DNA from: Cellulosimicrobium cellulans
GTDB taxonomy: Bacteria > Actinomycetota > Actinomycetes > Actinomycetales > Cellulomonadaceae
Direction of reading: 5' to 3'
DNA: 64,000 bases
Assembly: GCF_016907755.1 (NCBI RefSeq)
Contig: NZ_JAFBCN010000001.1
Coordinates: 4,402,001-4,466,000, forward strand
The translations under genes were made by a program, and so were the position numbers. Shown one piece after another: positions 33,169 through 44,459 of this stretch. Below the pieces are notes generated by a model. It worked only from the letters and a program-made list of their open reading frames with translations. It had not been told where the DNA came from and searched no databases. How positions within the stretch are numbered: position 1 is the first letter of the stretch; the number at the start of each line of letters is the position of its first letter.

Positions 33169-34367
33169 TGGATCTCAGCATGTTCGTGAACCGCTCGCCG
33201 GGGGAGCTTGTCACGATCCGGGGCAGCGATCCGGTGCTGGGTTCGTGGGAGCACAAGGCGTTCATCCCTGAACCGCTGTCGACGACGATGCCGGATCTCA
33301 CACCCTCGACGTACCTGGCCGTCGCGGAGGCTCGTGCAGCTCTGGCTGCGCTCGACAACACGGGGCGCCAGCTCCCCAACCCGACGCTGCTCCGGCTGCC
33401 GACCCTCCGCCGTGAGGCGCAGAGCACGTCCGCGCTGGAAGGGACGTACGCCCCCCTCGCCGAGGTGTTCACCGCGGATGACGACGATCCCGCTTCCGCC
33501 CAGCTCGTCGAGATCCTCAACTACGTCCGCATGGCGAACGCCGGGTTCGCTCGCATCGCTGACGGTTGGCCCGTCTCCGTCACCATGCTCAGCGAGCTCC
33601 AGGGAATCCTGATGGCCGATACGCCGTTCGAGTCGCAGTCCGGCCGACTCCGCGACGGGCAGGTCGTCATCGGTCGACGAGAGGACGCCGTCGCGGTCCG
33701 ATTCCCCGTGGAAGCCGCACGATTCGTCCCCGCGCCCGGTGGACACCAGCTCGAGGCCGGCGTGCGCGATCTCGTGGACTGGATGCGCTCGGACCACCGC
33801 GGCGCGATCGACCCTGTGGTGGCAGCCGGCATGTCCCACTACCAGTTCGAGACGCTCCACCCCTTCCGTGACGGCAACGGTCGTGTCGGACGGTTTCTGA
33901 TCGTCCTGCATCTGCAGAGCACGAACGTCCTCGCAGAGCCGACGCTCACCGTCTCCCCGTGGTTCGAGGCGCGTCGTGGCCGGTACTACGACCACCTGCT
34001 CGGGGTGAGCACCCGCAACGACTGGGACTCCTACCTCCGGTTCTTCGCCGAAGGGCTACGGCAGGCTGCAGACACCACCCGACACGAGATGGTCGCGCTC
34101 GTCGCCGTCCAGGCGGAGCTGAAGGACACGATCCGTGCGTCGCCGCTGCGCGCCGACTCAGCGCACGCGCTCGTCGACCTCGCCGTGGCCAACCCGACCT
34201 TCACCGTGCGTAAGGTCGAGGCCGAGCTCGGCGTCTCGTACGGGAGAGCGAACAAGCTCGTCGGCCAGCTGGTCGAGCTGGGCATCCTCGACGTCGTCGA
34301 CCCGGACGCGTACAAGCGCCGCTTCTTCGCACCCCGCGTGCCCCAGGTGCTGAGCCGCACCACGTAG
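33168..34367 (+). CDS. Fic-domain protein with N-terminal inhibitory helix
   Basis: 399 aa. The Fic core has HPFRDGNGRVGR (catalytic His231). The autoinhibitory motif (S/T)XXXE(G/N) is present as T87-SAL-E91-G92, ahead of the core, which makes it a class II Fic protein. A C-terminal winged-helix-like segment (FTVRKVEAELGVSYGRANKLVGQL) suggests DNA binding. It would transfer AMP or another nucleotide to target proteins. Codon use is less GC-biased than its neighbours (more GCT, CGT and TCC/TCA), a sign of transfer. Leaderless GTG start beneath a dyad operator. Confidence 0.93.
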   Translation: MDLSMFVNRSPGELVTIRGSDPVLGSWEHKAFIPEPLSTTMPDLTPSTYLAVAEARAALAALDNTGRQLPNPTLLRLPTLRREAQSTSALEGTYAPLAEVFTADDDDPASAQLVEILNYVRMANAGFARIADGWPVSVTMLSELQGILMADTPFESQSGRLRDGQVVIGRREDAVAVRFPVEAARFVPAPGGHQLEAGVRDLVDWMRSDHRGAIDPVVAAGMSHYQFETLHPFRDGNGRVGRFLIVLHLQSTNVLAEPTLTVSPWFEARRGRYYDHLLGVSTRNDWDSYLRFFAEGLRQAADTTRHEMVALVAVQAELKDTIRASPLRADSAHALVDLAVANPTFTVRKVEAELGVSYGRANKLVGQLVELGILDVVDPDAYKRRFFAPRVPQVLSRTT

Positions 34368-34376
34368 GTCCCTGAA

Positions 34377-34416
34377 CGAGGTAGAGCCCAGGTCGGGTGA
34401 CCTGGGCTCTACCTCG
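34377..34416. terminator. Bidirectional hairpin terminator between fic and asd
   Basis: CGAGGTAGAGCCCAGGTC and GACCTGGGCTCTACCTCG form a perfect 18-bp stem with loop GGGT, 9 nt after the Fic stop. It lies 45 nt after the asd stop on the other strand. Confidence 0.88.
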
Positions 34417-34461
34417 GTTGACCAGTGCCCTGGCTCGGGTGATCAGGGTTCCGGCTCAGCG

Positions 34462-36956
<2,495 letters not shown>

Positions 36957-37011
36957 CTGTCGCCGGCCTCCGTCTCTCTCAACGGCCCGCCGGGTGCTTG
37001 TGGGTCGATCG

Positions 37012-37017
37012 ATGATA
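37012..37017 (-). promoter_or_regulatory. -10 box of the lysC-asd operon
   Basis: TATCAT on the minus strand, about 55 nt before the lysC ATG. TTGGCC 19 nt further upstream is a possible but widely spaced -35. Confidence 0.5.
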
Positions 37018-37077
37018 CGCACGCGTCCCGCGGTCAGGCCAAGCCCGTCCCGCGATGCGGGCCCGGGCGGCGCGGCG

Positions 37078-37965
37078 TCAGCCCGCGCGGTGGCTCCGGT
37101 CGAGGGGCGAGGCCGCCCGCCGGATCGACGGTACGGGAAGCACGACCGGCCTCGAGGTCGCGGCCGTCGAGGGCGCCCCCCGCCCGGCGTCTCGCGCCGG
37201 GCCCGCGACGACGACGTACGCGAGGCCGACGACGAGGGCGCCGCCGACGAGGTTGCCGAGGCCGACCCAGGTGAGGTTGCGGGCGAAGTCGGCCCACGTC
37301 GTCGGACCCAGGCCGCCGAGGAGGCCGAGCGAGAAGGTCGTCATGTTGGCGACGACGTGCTCGAACCCGGAGGCGATGAACGCGAGGATCGCCCAGAACA
37401 GGACGATCGCCTTGCCCGCTTCGGAGCGCAGGCGACCGCAGGCCCAGATCGCGGCGCACACGAGGAGGTTGCACAGGACGCCGCGGAAGAAGAGCTCGCC
37501 GCCGGTCTCGTGGGCCTTCGCGCGCAGCATGGACGCGACCATCTCCCCCGCGGCCGCGTTGGAGTGCAGGACGCCGGCCTTCGTGACCGCGAACGCGAAG
37601 AGCATCGAGCCGGCGAGGTTGCCGACGAGGCACAGGCCGAGCGTGACGACGGCGTCGCGCACCCGGACGGCGCGCGTGGCGACGCCCTGGGCGAGGATCA
37701 TCATCGCGGAGGTCGCGAGCTCGGCCCCGGCGAACACCACGAGGGTCAGGGCCGCGGCGAACACGCCCCCGGCGACCAGCCGCTCCCCCGGCGACCCGGC
37801 CGCGAGGAACGGCCCGGCCGTCGCGACCATGAGCACGACGCCGACGCCGATGTACGCGCCGGCGAGCATCGCGGCGACGAGGTAGCGCGCCGGGTGTCTC
37901 GCCGAGCCGACCTTCTTCCGGGCCGCCTCCGACTGGGTGGTCAACGCCTGGGCGAGGGTCTGCAC
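37078..37965 (-). CDS. Formate/nitrite transporter (FNT) family channel
   Basis: 295 aa, six hydrophobic segments. Family blocks include [62 protein letters not shown] and [15 protein letters not shown] proteins are pentameric channels for formate, nitrite or hydrosulphide; this one is nearest to NirC-like proteins by pattern, but the ion cannot be fixed. The last 45 residues are a Pro/Ser/Arg-rich cytoplasmic tail. GTG start with GAGG just upstream. No nitrite reductase gene is adjacent. Confidence 0.92.
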   Translation of the reverse strand: MQTLAQALTTQSEAARKKVGSARHPARYLVAAMLAGAYIGVGVVLMVATAGPFLAAGSPGERLVAGGVFAAALTLVVFAGAELATSAMMILAQGVATRAVRVRDAVVTLGLCLVGNLAGSMLFAFAVTKAGVLHSNAAAGEMVASMLRAKAHETGGELFFRGVLCNLLVCAAIWACGRLRSEAGKAIVLFWAILAFIASGFEHVVANMTTFSLGLLGGLGPTTWADFARNLTWVGLGNLVGGALVVGLAYVVVAGPARDAGRGAPSTAATSRPVVLPVPSIRRAASPLDRSHRAG

Positions 37966-38079
37966 GACCTCGATCCTCGCCGTCGTCCCCCGCGCCCGAC
38001 CAGGGCCCGTGGTCGCGACCCGCCGGGACCGAAGGTCCGAGGCCGCGGGACCAGCCCCGAGGACTCCGGCCTGCGGCCG

Positions 38080-38832
38080 TCAGGCCGTCGCGGCCTCCAC
38101 GGGCCGGGCGGCCGCGGCCTTGGCATCGGCATCGGCATCGGCATCGGCGTCGGCGTCGGCGACACTCGCGGCGCCGCCCTCCTCCGCGGCCACCGGGAGA
38201 GACCCGAGCGGGGACGGGCGCGGGTCGAGCACCGCGGTGACGATCGCCTCGATGGCGAACTCGCTCGCCTCGCCGAGGTCGACCTGCGTGGGGTCGAGGA
38301 GCCACTGGACCTGGAGGCCGTCCATGACGGCGAGGATCGACGCCGACGCGTGCCGGACGGTCGCGGGGACGGCGACGCCCCGCTCCGCGCACAACGCCTC
38401 GAACGCCTCGACGGCCTCGCTGCGCAGCGTGCGGTACCGGCCCTGGAAGAAGGCGCGCGCGGGGTGGTCGTCGGTCACGGACTCGGCGGAGAGGACGGCG
38501 TACGTCTGCACGATCCCGGCGCGCTGCGCGTTGAGGAACGCCGTGCGGACCAGGTGGCGGAACATGTCGATGCCGCCCGGGATGTGCTGCCCGTCGAGGC
38601 CGGCGACGTCGCTCTCGTCGCGGTAGCGCAGCACCTCGAGGAGGAGATGGTCCTTGGACCCGAAGTGGTGCAGGATCCCGGCGTGGGTCATGTCGACCTG
38701 CTCCGCGATCTCCGCCAGGGGACCGTTGTGGTAGCCCTTGCTCCCGAAGGTCGCCATGGCGGCCTTGAGGATCTCCTCGCGGCGCCGGAGGGTCTCCTCC
38801 CGCACGCGGGGGCGCCGCCTGCTCGTGGTCAT
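38080..38832 (-). CDS. TetR-family regulator of the glucosidase/ABC operon
   Basis: 250 aa. The helix-turn-helix is RREEILKAAMATFGSKGYHNGPLAEIAEQVDMTHAGILHHFGSKDHLL, followed by a helical ligand domain. The C-terminus carries a run of Ala-Asp dipeptides encoded by a hexanucleotide repeat. ATG 38832 restores the normal TetR N-terminus; the longer open frame upstream is Arg-rich. It is divergent from the GH3/ABC operon, whose promoter contains a matching dyad, so it probably represses that operon until an oligosaccharide binds. Confidence 0.9.
   Translation of the reverse strand: MTTSRRRPRVREETLRRREEILKAAMATFGSKGYHNGPLAEIAEQVDMTHAGILHHFGSKDHLLLEVLRYRDESDVAGLDGQHIPGGIDMFRHLVRTAFLNAQRAGIVQTYAVLSAESVTDDHPARAFFQGRYRTLRSEAVEAFEALCAERGVAVPATVRHASASILAVMDGLQVQWLLDPTQVDLGEASEFAIEAIVTAVLDPRPSPLGSLPVAAEEGGAASVADADADADADADAKAAAARPVEAATA
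38122..38163. repeat. Hexanucleotide tandem repeat within the TetR gene
   Basis: Seven 6-bp units in a row: four GGCATC, two GGCGTC and one GGCGAC. On the minus strand they encode alternating Ala-Asp. Slippage would change the tail length by two residues without shifting the frame. Confidence 0.85.
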
Positions 38833-39022
38833 CGCCTCGTCACTTCCTCGTCGTGGTGCCCGGTGCGCCACCGTCGGCGCCGACGTCGGCGTTCCGGCAC
38901 CGAGCACGTCCTCGGTCCGTCGCCGTCCGGGGGTGATCCTACGCACGCGGCGGCGCCTCCGAGCCACACTCCCGGCAAAGGTCACGGTCAGATATCGATC
39001 TGACCTGCGGAAACGCAGATTC

Positions 39023-39051
39023 TTGCCAACTTACTGACTGCACGGTAAGTT
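39023..39051 (+). promoter_or_regulatory. Promoter and TetR operator of the glucosidase/ABC operon
   Basis: TTGCCA (39023-39028), a 17-nt spacer and TAAGTT (39046-39051) form a good -35/-10 pair. The dyad AACTTAC-N10-GTAAGTT (39028-39051) covers the spacer and the -10, so a bound TetR dimer would block RNA polymerase. The site is 40 nt before the GH3 start. Confidence 0.78.
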
Positions 39052-39090
39052 CTCCGCTCGACAGACGACTCGACGACGAGGAGCACGTAC

Positions 39091-41616
39091 GTGACATCGC
39101 AGTCCCTCGCAGGAGAGCGCGACCCCGCGGAGCTCGACACCCTGCGCACCCGTGCGCAGGAGCTGACCCTCCGCGCGAAGGTCCGCCTCCTCACCGGCCA
39201 GTCCATGTGGCGCCTGCACGCCCTGGACGAGCTCGGGCTGCGCCCCGTCGTCATGTCCGACGGGCCCGTCGGGGTCCGCGGCACGAGCGAGGTCGAGGGC
39301 GAGACCTCGATCCTCTTCCCGTCCCCCAGCGCGATCGGCGCGACCTGGGACCGGGCCGCCGCGCACGAGACCGGTCAGGCGTTCGCCCGCGAGGCGCGCA
39401 CGCACGGCGTCGACGTCGTCCTCGCGCCCCAGGTCAACATCCAGCGCACGCCCGTCGGCGGCCGGCACTTCGAGTGCTACTCCGAGGACCCGTACCTCAC
39501 GGCCCAGATCGGCACCGGCGTCGTGCGCGGCCTCCAGGACCAGGGCGTCGCGGCGTGCGTCAAGCACTACGTCGCCAACGACTCCGAGACCCAGCGCACG
39601 TCGTACGTGTCGCACGTCGACCCCCGCGTGCTGCGCGAGGTCTACCTCGCCCCGTTCGAGGACGCGGTCGCGGCGGGCGCGTGGTCCGTCATGGCGGCCT
39701 ACAACCAGGTGGACGACGGCGTGGAGTCCGGCCCCATGACCGGGCACCGGCACCTGCTCACCGACGTCCTCAAGGACGAGCTCGGGTTCGACGGCGCCGT
39801 GGTCTCCGACTGGGTCGCGACGCACACGACCGAGCTCTCCGCGAACGGCGGGCTCGACGTCGTCATGCCCGGCCCGGGCGGCCCGTGGGAGGACGCCCTC
39901 GTCCGCGCGGTCGAGGACGGCCGCGTCCCCGAGAGCGAGATCGACGACAAGGTCGCGCGCATCCTCCTGCTCGCACGCCGCGTCGGCGCGCTCGACGAGC
40001 CCGCCCGTCCGGTCACGCACGACGGCGACCTGCGCGCCCTGGTGCGCCGCACCGCCGCCGCCGGCACGGTCGTCCTGCGCTCGGACGCCCGGAACCCCGT
40101 CTGGGACCGACCCGCCCCGCGCTCGATCGCGCTCGTCGGCCCCAACGCCGTGCGCCCGCACGTGCTCGGCGGCGGCAGCTCGACCGTCAACCCCGCGCAC
40201 GTCGTCACCCCCGCCGAGGGCCTGGCCGCCCGCTGGCCCGACGCCACGCTCACCGTGGCCCGCGGCGGCGACGCGCGCCGGTTCGCCCCCCGCCTCGACG
40301 TGGAAGGACGCAGCGCGGACGGCGCCGCCGTCGCGGTGACCTGGCTCGACGCCGAGGGCGCGACGCTCCGCAAGTCCGTCCTGCCCCGCTGGGACGGGTT
40401 CCTGCGCGACCTGCCCGCCGAGGTCGACACCGTCGTGCTCGACGTCGACGTCCTCCTCGACGAGCCCGGCGACCACGTGCTCGAGGTCGGCACGGTCCCG
40501 GGCCACACGATCGAGATCGACGGCGTCGTCGTCGCGAAGGACGACCGCCGCTCCGGCGTCGAGGTCATCCTCGACTCGTCGATCAACAACCCGGCGGGCA
40601 CCCCCGCGACCGTGCACGTCGACGCGCCGCGTCGCGTGCGGATCACCGCGTCGCTCCTCGTCACCCGCGCCCAGGGCTACGGGAACCTCGTCCGCGCGGA
40701 GCTGCGCCACCGCGTCCCCGCGCCGAGCGTCGAGCAGGAGATCGCCGACGCCGTCGAGGCCGCCCGCGCGGCCGACCTGACCGTCGTCGTCGTCGGGACG
40801 AACGAGGAGGTCGAGTCCGAGGGCTGGGACCGCAGCTCGCTCGCGCTGCCCGGCCGCCAGGACGAGCTCGTCGAGCGGGTCCTCGACGTCGACCCGGACG
40901 CGGTCGTCGTCGTGAACGCGGGCGCGCCCGTGCTGCTCCCCTGGCTCGACCGCGCGCGCACGGTGCTGTGGGTCTGGTTCCCCGGCCAGGAGGCCGGGCA
41001 CTCGATCGCGGACGTGCTCGCGGGCGCCGTCGAGGCGGCCGGCCGCCTGCCCTGGACCCTCCCGGCCGCCGAGGCCGACGTCCCCGTCCCGCACGCGGTG
41101 CCCCACCAGGGGGTCGTCGAGTACGCCGACGGCGTCCACGTCGGCTACCGCGCGTGGGAGCGCTCGGGCGCGGTCCCTGCCGCGCCCTTCGGGCACGGGC
41201 TGGGCTGGACGACGTGGTCGTACGACGCGTCCTCCGGTCCGGACCACCTGCCCGCCCGCACGCCCGACGGCGACGTGACCCTCACGGTCCGCGTCACCAA
41301 CACCGGGTCCCGCGACGGCCGCGAGGTCGTCCAGGTCTACGTCGAACCCCCGGTCGCGCCCGCGTCGGCCCCGGTCGCCGAGCGCGACCGCCCGGTCCGC
41401 TGGCTCGGCGGGTTCGCCGTCGTCGACGTCGCCGTGGGGGCCACCGCCGACGTCACCGTGACCGTCCCCCGCCGTCAGCTCGAGGTGTGGGACACCGACA
41501 GCGGACGCTGGCACCTCCCGGCCGGTACCTACCGGCTCCGGGCGGGGCGTTCCGTCCACGACCTCCGCCTGGACACCGCGGTCCGGGTGCAGGACAGCAC
41601 CACCGAACAGGAGTAG
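39091..41616 (+). CDS. GH3 beta-glucosidase with PA14-like insert
   Basis: 841 aa, no signal peptide, so cytoplasmic. The catalytic nucleophile is Asp240 in VSDWVATH, and substrate-binding KHYVANDSE and ERDPYLT-like (SEDPYLTAQIG) blocks precede it. The GH3 C-terminal domain is interrupted by a PA14-like module (about residues 400-540) and ends with a fibronectin III-like domain (DVTLTVRVTNTGSRDGREVVQVYV). It would hydrolyse beta-glucosides or xylosides taken up by the following ABC transporter. GAGGAG precedes the GTG start. First gene of a six-gene operon. Confidence 0.94.
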   Translation: MTSQSLAGERDPAELDTLRTRAQELTLRAKVRLLTGQSMWRLHALDELGLRPVVMSDGPVGVRGTSEVEGETSILFPSPSAIGATWDRAAAHETGQAFAREARTHGVDVVLAPQVNIQRTPVGGRHFECYSEDPYLTAQIGTGVVRGLQDQGVAACVKHYVANDSETQRTSYVSHVDPRVLREVYLAPFEDAVAAGAWSVMAAYNQVDDGVESGPMTGHRHLLTDVLKDELGFDGAVVSDWVATHTTELSANGGLDVVMPGPGGPWEDALVRAVEDGRVPESEIDDKVARILLLARRVGALDEPARPVTHDGDLRALVRRTAAAGTVVLRSDARNPVWDRPAPRSIALVGPNAVRPHVLGGGSSTVNPAHVVTPAEGLAARWPDATLTVARGGDARRFAPRLDVEGRSADGAAVAVTWLDAEGATLRKSVLPRWDGFLRDLPAEVDTVVLDVDVLLDEPGDHVLEVGTVPGHTIEIDGVVVAKDDRRSGVEVILDSSINNPAGTPATVHVDAPRRVRITASLLVTRAQGYGNLVRAELRHRVPAPSVEQEIADAVEAARAADLTVVVVGTNEEVESEGWDRSSLALPGRQDELVERVLDVDPDAVVVVNAGAPVLLPWLDRARTVLWVWFPGQEAGHSIADVLAGAVEAAGRLPWTLPAAEADVPVPHAVPHQGVVEYADGVHVGYRAWERSGAVPAAPFGHGLGWTTWSYDASSGPDHLPARTPDGDVTLTVRVTNTGSRDGREVVQVYVEPPVAPASAPVAERDRPVRWLGGFAVVDVAVGATADVTVTVPRRQLEVWDTDSGRWHLPAGTYRLRAGRSVHDLRLDTAVRVQDSTTEQE

Positions 41617-41687
41617 CCCGGACCGCGGTCCAGCCGGGGCGACCCAGCGCCCCACGCACCTTTCGTTTCACGCACCACGCTCCACCG

Positions 41688-41706
41688 CCCCGGCACCGCG
41701 CCGGGG
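41688..41706 (+). promoter_or_regulatory. Short hairpin between glucosidase and solute-binding protein genes
   Basis: CCCCGGC-ACCGC-GCCGGGG, a 7-bp stem 28 nt before the ATG of the binding protein. It may tune mRNA processing or initiation. It is too near the start codon to be a plain terminator. Confidence 0.45.
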
Positions 41707-41734
41707 ACGATGTTCCCTCGAAGGAGAGAGATTC

Positions 41735-43405
41735 ATGAGGTTGAAGGCCTCCGCGATCGCCCTCGGCATCGCGACAGCACTCGTGCTGACCGGCTGCTCG
41801 TCGACGGGCGGCAACAACGACGACGAGACGACCGGCTCCGGCGCGGGCGCCGCCCTCACCATCGCGAAGCCGGACGGCGCGATCGCGACCGAGTCGAACA
41901 ACCCGTGGATCGGCGACTCGTCCGCGCTCAAGCTCGGCTACGTCAACGCGATCTACGAGCCCGTCGGCATCGTCAACGTCGTCAACCCGTCGGACGAGGT
42001 CCGCCCCTGGCTCGCGTCCGAGATCACGTGGTCGGAGGACTACACCTCGGTCCAGCTCACGGCCCGCGAGGGCGTGAAGTGGAACGACGGCGAGGACCTC
42101 ACCGCCGACGACATCGCGTACTCGTACCAGATCCTCGTCGACAACCCCGCGCTCGACACCGCCGCGCTCGGCATCAAGAGCGTCGCGACCGAGGGCGACG
42201 TCGTCACCGTCACCTTCAACACCCCCATGTACGTGAAGCAGGACAAGGTCCTGCACCGCTTCGTCGTCCCGAAGCACGTCTGGGAGAAGGTCGCCGACCC
42301 GACCACGGAGACGAACCCCGAGCCCGTCGGCACCGGCCCGTACACGCTGACCAGCTTCAGCACGGAGAGCGTGCAGCTCGACGCGCGCGACGACTACTGG
42401 GGCGGCGAGCTCGCGGTCCCGACGCTGTACTACGTGTCGTACAACGACAACAGCGCCCTGACGACGGCGCTCGCCAACGGCGACGCGGACTGGGCGCAGG
42501 CGGCCCTCCCGAACGTGCAGTCGGCGTTCGTGGACAAGGACCCGGAGCACAACGTGTACTGGGCCCCCGCCGGCCTGGGCATCGACGCGATGTTCGTCAA
42601 CACGACCAAGAAGCCGTTCGACGACGTCGCGTTCCGCCAGGCCGTCAACATGGTCATCGACCGCGAGCAGCACCAGCAGATCGCCCGCGAGGGCGGCGTC
42701 CCGCTGCTCACCTCGGTCACCGGCCTGCCCACCCCCGCCGGTGACCCGTTCATCTCGGACGAGTTCGCGGGCGAGGAGTACGAGGTCGACGTCGAGGGCG
42801 CCAAGAAGGTGCTCACCGACGCGGGCTACACCTACCAGGGCGACGCCCTGATCGACCCCGACGGCGAGCCCGTCACCTTCCAGCTCAGCGTCCCCCAGGG
42901 CTGGAACGACTACGTCACCGGCATCAGCCTGATCTCCGAGTCCGTGAAGGCCATCGGCGTCGAGGCGTCGGTCGACACGCCCGACTCCGACTCGTGGTGG
43001 GCCGCCAAGGGCACCGGCGACTTCGACGCGATCCTGCACTGGACCGAGACCGGCGCGACGCCGTACGACATCTACAGCGACACGATGGACGCTCGTTGGC
43101 TCAAGCCGATCGGCGAGGCCGCGGACTACAACTTCGGCCGCTTCGACAGCCCGGAGGCCACCGCGGCGCTCAACGCGTACCTCGCCGCCACGTCGGACGA
43201 GGAGCGTGCGACGGCGATCGCCGCGGCGCAGAAGATCTTCGTGGACGAGGTCCCCGTCATGCCGATCGGCACGCGTCCGTTCATCTCGCAGTTCAACACC
43301 CGCAACTACGTGGGCTGGCCGAGCGACGACGACCCGTACATCAACGCGGACCCGACGCAGCCGACCTCGGTGCTCATCCTCACCCAGCTCAAGCCGGCCG
43401 AGTGA
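41735..43405 (+). CDS. Oligopeptide-type ABC solute-binding lipoprotein
   Basis: 556 aa of the SBP_bac_5 (DppA/OppA) family. The lipobox is LTGC with Cys21. The fold shows YVNAIYEPVGIVN, WNDGEDLTADDIAYSYQILVD, PVGTGPYTLTSF and VAFRQAVNMVIDREQHQQIA. In cellulose degraders members of this family bind cello- or xylo-oligosaccharides instead of peptides, and the glucosidase upstream supports a sugar ligand; that assignment is inference. AAGGAG lies 9 nt before the ATG. Confidence 0.93.
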   Translation: MRLKASAIALGIATALVLTGCSSTGGNNDDETTGSGAGAALTIAKPDGAIATESNNPWIGDSSALKLGYVNAIYEPVGIVNVVNPSDEVRPWLASEITWSEDYTSVQLTAREGVKWNDGEDLTADDIAYSYQILVDNPALDTAALGIKSVATEGDVVTVTFNTPMYVKQDKVLHRFVVPKHVWEKVADPTTETNPEPVGTGPYTLTSFSTESVQLDARDDYWGGELAVPTLYYVSYNDNSALTTALANGDADWAQAALPNVQSAFVDKDPEHNVYWAPAGLGIDAMFVNTTKKPFDDVAFRQAVNMVIDREQHQQIAREGGVPLLTSVTGLPTPAGDPFISDEFAGEEYEVDVEGAKKVLTDAGYTYQGDALIDPDGEPVTFQLSVPQGWNDYVTGISLISESVKAIGVEASVDTPDSDSWWAAKGTGDFDAILHWTETGATPYDIYSDTMDARWLKPIGEAADYNFGRFDSPEATAALNAYLAATSDEERATAIAAAQKIFVDEVPVMPIGTRPFISQFNTRNYVGWPSDDDPYINADPTQPTSVLILTQLKPAE

Positions 43406-43451
43406 GGCCCTAGGCTCGCGCGTCGCCACGGCGCGCGGGCCGGGTGCGGCA

Positions 43452-43491
43452 GGGTGCGCCGGGAAGGTCCCCACACCTTCCCGGCGCACCC
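43452..43491 (+). terminator. Intercistronic hairpin after the binding-protein gene
   Basis: GGGTGCGCCGGGAAGGT and ACCTTCCCGGCGCACCC form a perfect 17-bp stem with a 6-nt loop. It sits 46 nt after the stop in the middle of the operon, so it probably protects the abundant upstream mRNA or partly terminates it. Confidence 0.8.
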
Positions 43492-43568
43492 ACCGCGGTG
43501 CGACGGTATGACCCGCACCCGAGAGCACGACGCACCGCGAACCCCCAGCACAGAAACAGGTAGGACGA

Positions 43569-44459
43569 GTGAACACCGAACCTCTGCTGACCGTCTCGAA
43601 CTTCAGCGTGGTCTACGACGTCGACCCGCCCGTCGAGGCCGTCAGCGACGTCTCCCTCACGCTGCACCGCGGGGAGATCCTCGGCCTCGCCGGCGAGTCC
43701 GGCTGCGGCAAGACGTCGCTCGCGTACGGCATCCAGCGGCTGCTCAAGCCGCCGGCCGTCATCCCCTCGGGGTCGGCGATCTTCCACGACGAGTCGGGCG
43801 AGGACGTCGACCTCAACGCGCTCGACGACGACGCGATGCGCCGGTTCCGGTGGGACAAGGCGTCGATGGTGTTCCAGGGGGCGATGAACGCGCTCAACCC
43901 GGTCGCCAACATCGGCAAGCAGCTCGGCGACGTGTTCGAGACGCACCGGCCCCGCATGAGCAAGGCCGAGCGGACCGAGGAGAGCGCCCAGCTCCTCGAC
44001 CTCGTCGGCGTCGGACGCGACCGGCTGCGCTCCTACCCCCACGAGCTCTCCGGCGGCATGCGCCAGCGCGTCATGATCGCGATGGCCCTCGCGCTCAAGC
44101 CGCAGCTCATGATCATGGACGAGCCGACGACGGCGCTCGACGTCCTCGTGCAGCGCGAGATCCTGCAGCAGATCTCGGACCTGCGGAAGCAGTTCGGCTT
44201 CTCGGTCATCTTCATCACGCACGACCTCCCGCTGCTCCTCGAGATCTCGGACCGGATCGCCGTCATGCGGCAGGGCCGGATCGTCGAGCTCGACACCGCG
44301 TCGAACATCTACCACCACGCCCAGCACGAGTACACCCGCAAGCTCCTCGGCTCGTTCCCGAGCCTCACCGGGGAGCGGGGCGGGTTCGTGCGGGGCCGGT
44401 CGGAGGCGGCGGCCACGGCCTCGAGCACAGTCACGACCAGCGCAGGAGGCCAGGCCTGA
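43569..44459 (+). CDS. Oligosaccharide/oligopeptide ABC ATPase (DppD-like)
   Basis: 296 aa. Walker A GESGCGKTSLAYGI, signature LSGGMRQRVMIAMAL, Walker B LMIMDEPTTALDV and H-loop FITHDLPLL are intact. The Dpp/Opp-type C-terminal tail (HAQHEYTRKLLGSFPSLTGERGGF) is present but lacks the four-Cys Fe-S site of some relatives. GTG start. It overlaps the next ATPase by one base (TGATG), so the two subunits are made together. Confidence 0.94.
   Translation: MNTEPLLTVSNFSVVYDVDPPVEAVSDVSLTLHRGEILGLAGESGCGKTSLAYGIQRLLKPPAVIPSGSAIFHDESGEDVDLNALDDDAMRRFRWDKASMVFQGAMNALNPVANIGKQLGDVFETHRPRMSKAERTEESAQLLDLVGVGRDRLRSYPHELSGGMRQRVMIAMALALKPQLMIMDEPTTALDVLVQREILQQISDLRKQFGFSVIFITHDLPLLLEISDRIAVMRQGRIVELDTASNIYHHAQHEYTRKLLGSFPSLTGERGGFVRGRSEAAATASSTVTTSAGGQA

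Noticed and set aside
33168-34367. Intact Fic/antitoxin (VbhA or Phd/Doc type) pair
   Set aside because: The inhibitory motif is inside the Fic chain itself and the neighbouring XRE sequence is only a fragment, so no two-gene toxin-antitoxin unit can be supported.
38122-38163. Direct repeats as a CRISPR array
   Set aside because: The units are 6 bp, contiguous and within a coding frame; no spacers and no cas genes. No other repeat array was seen in the window.
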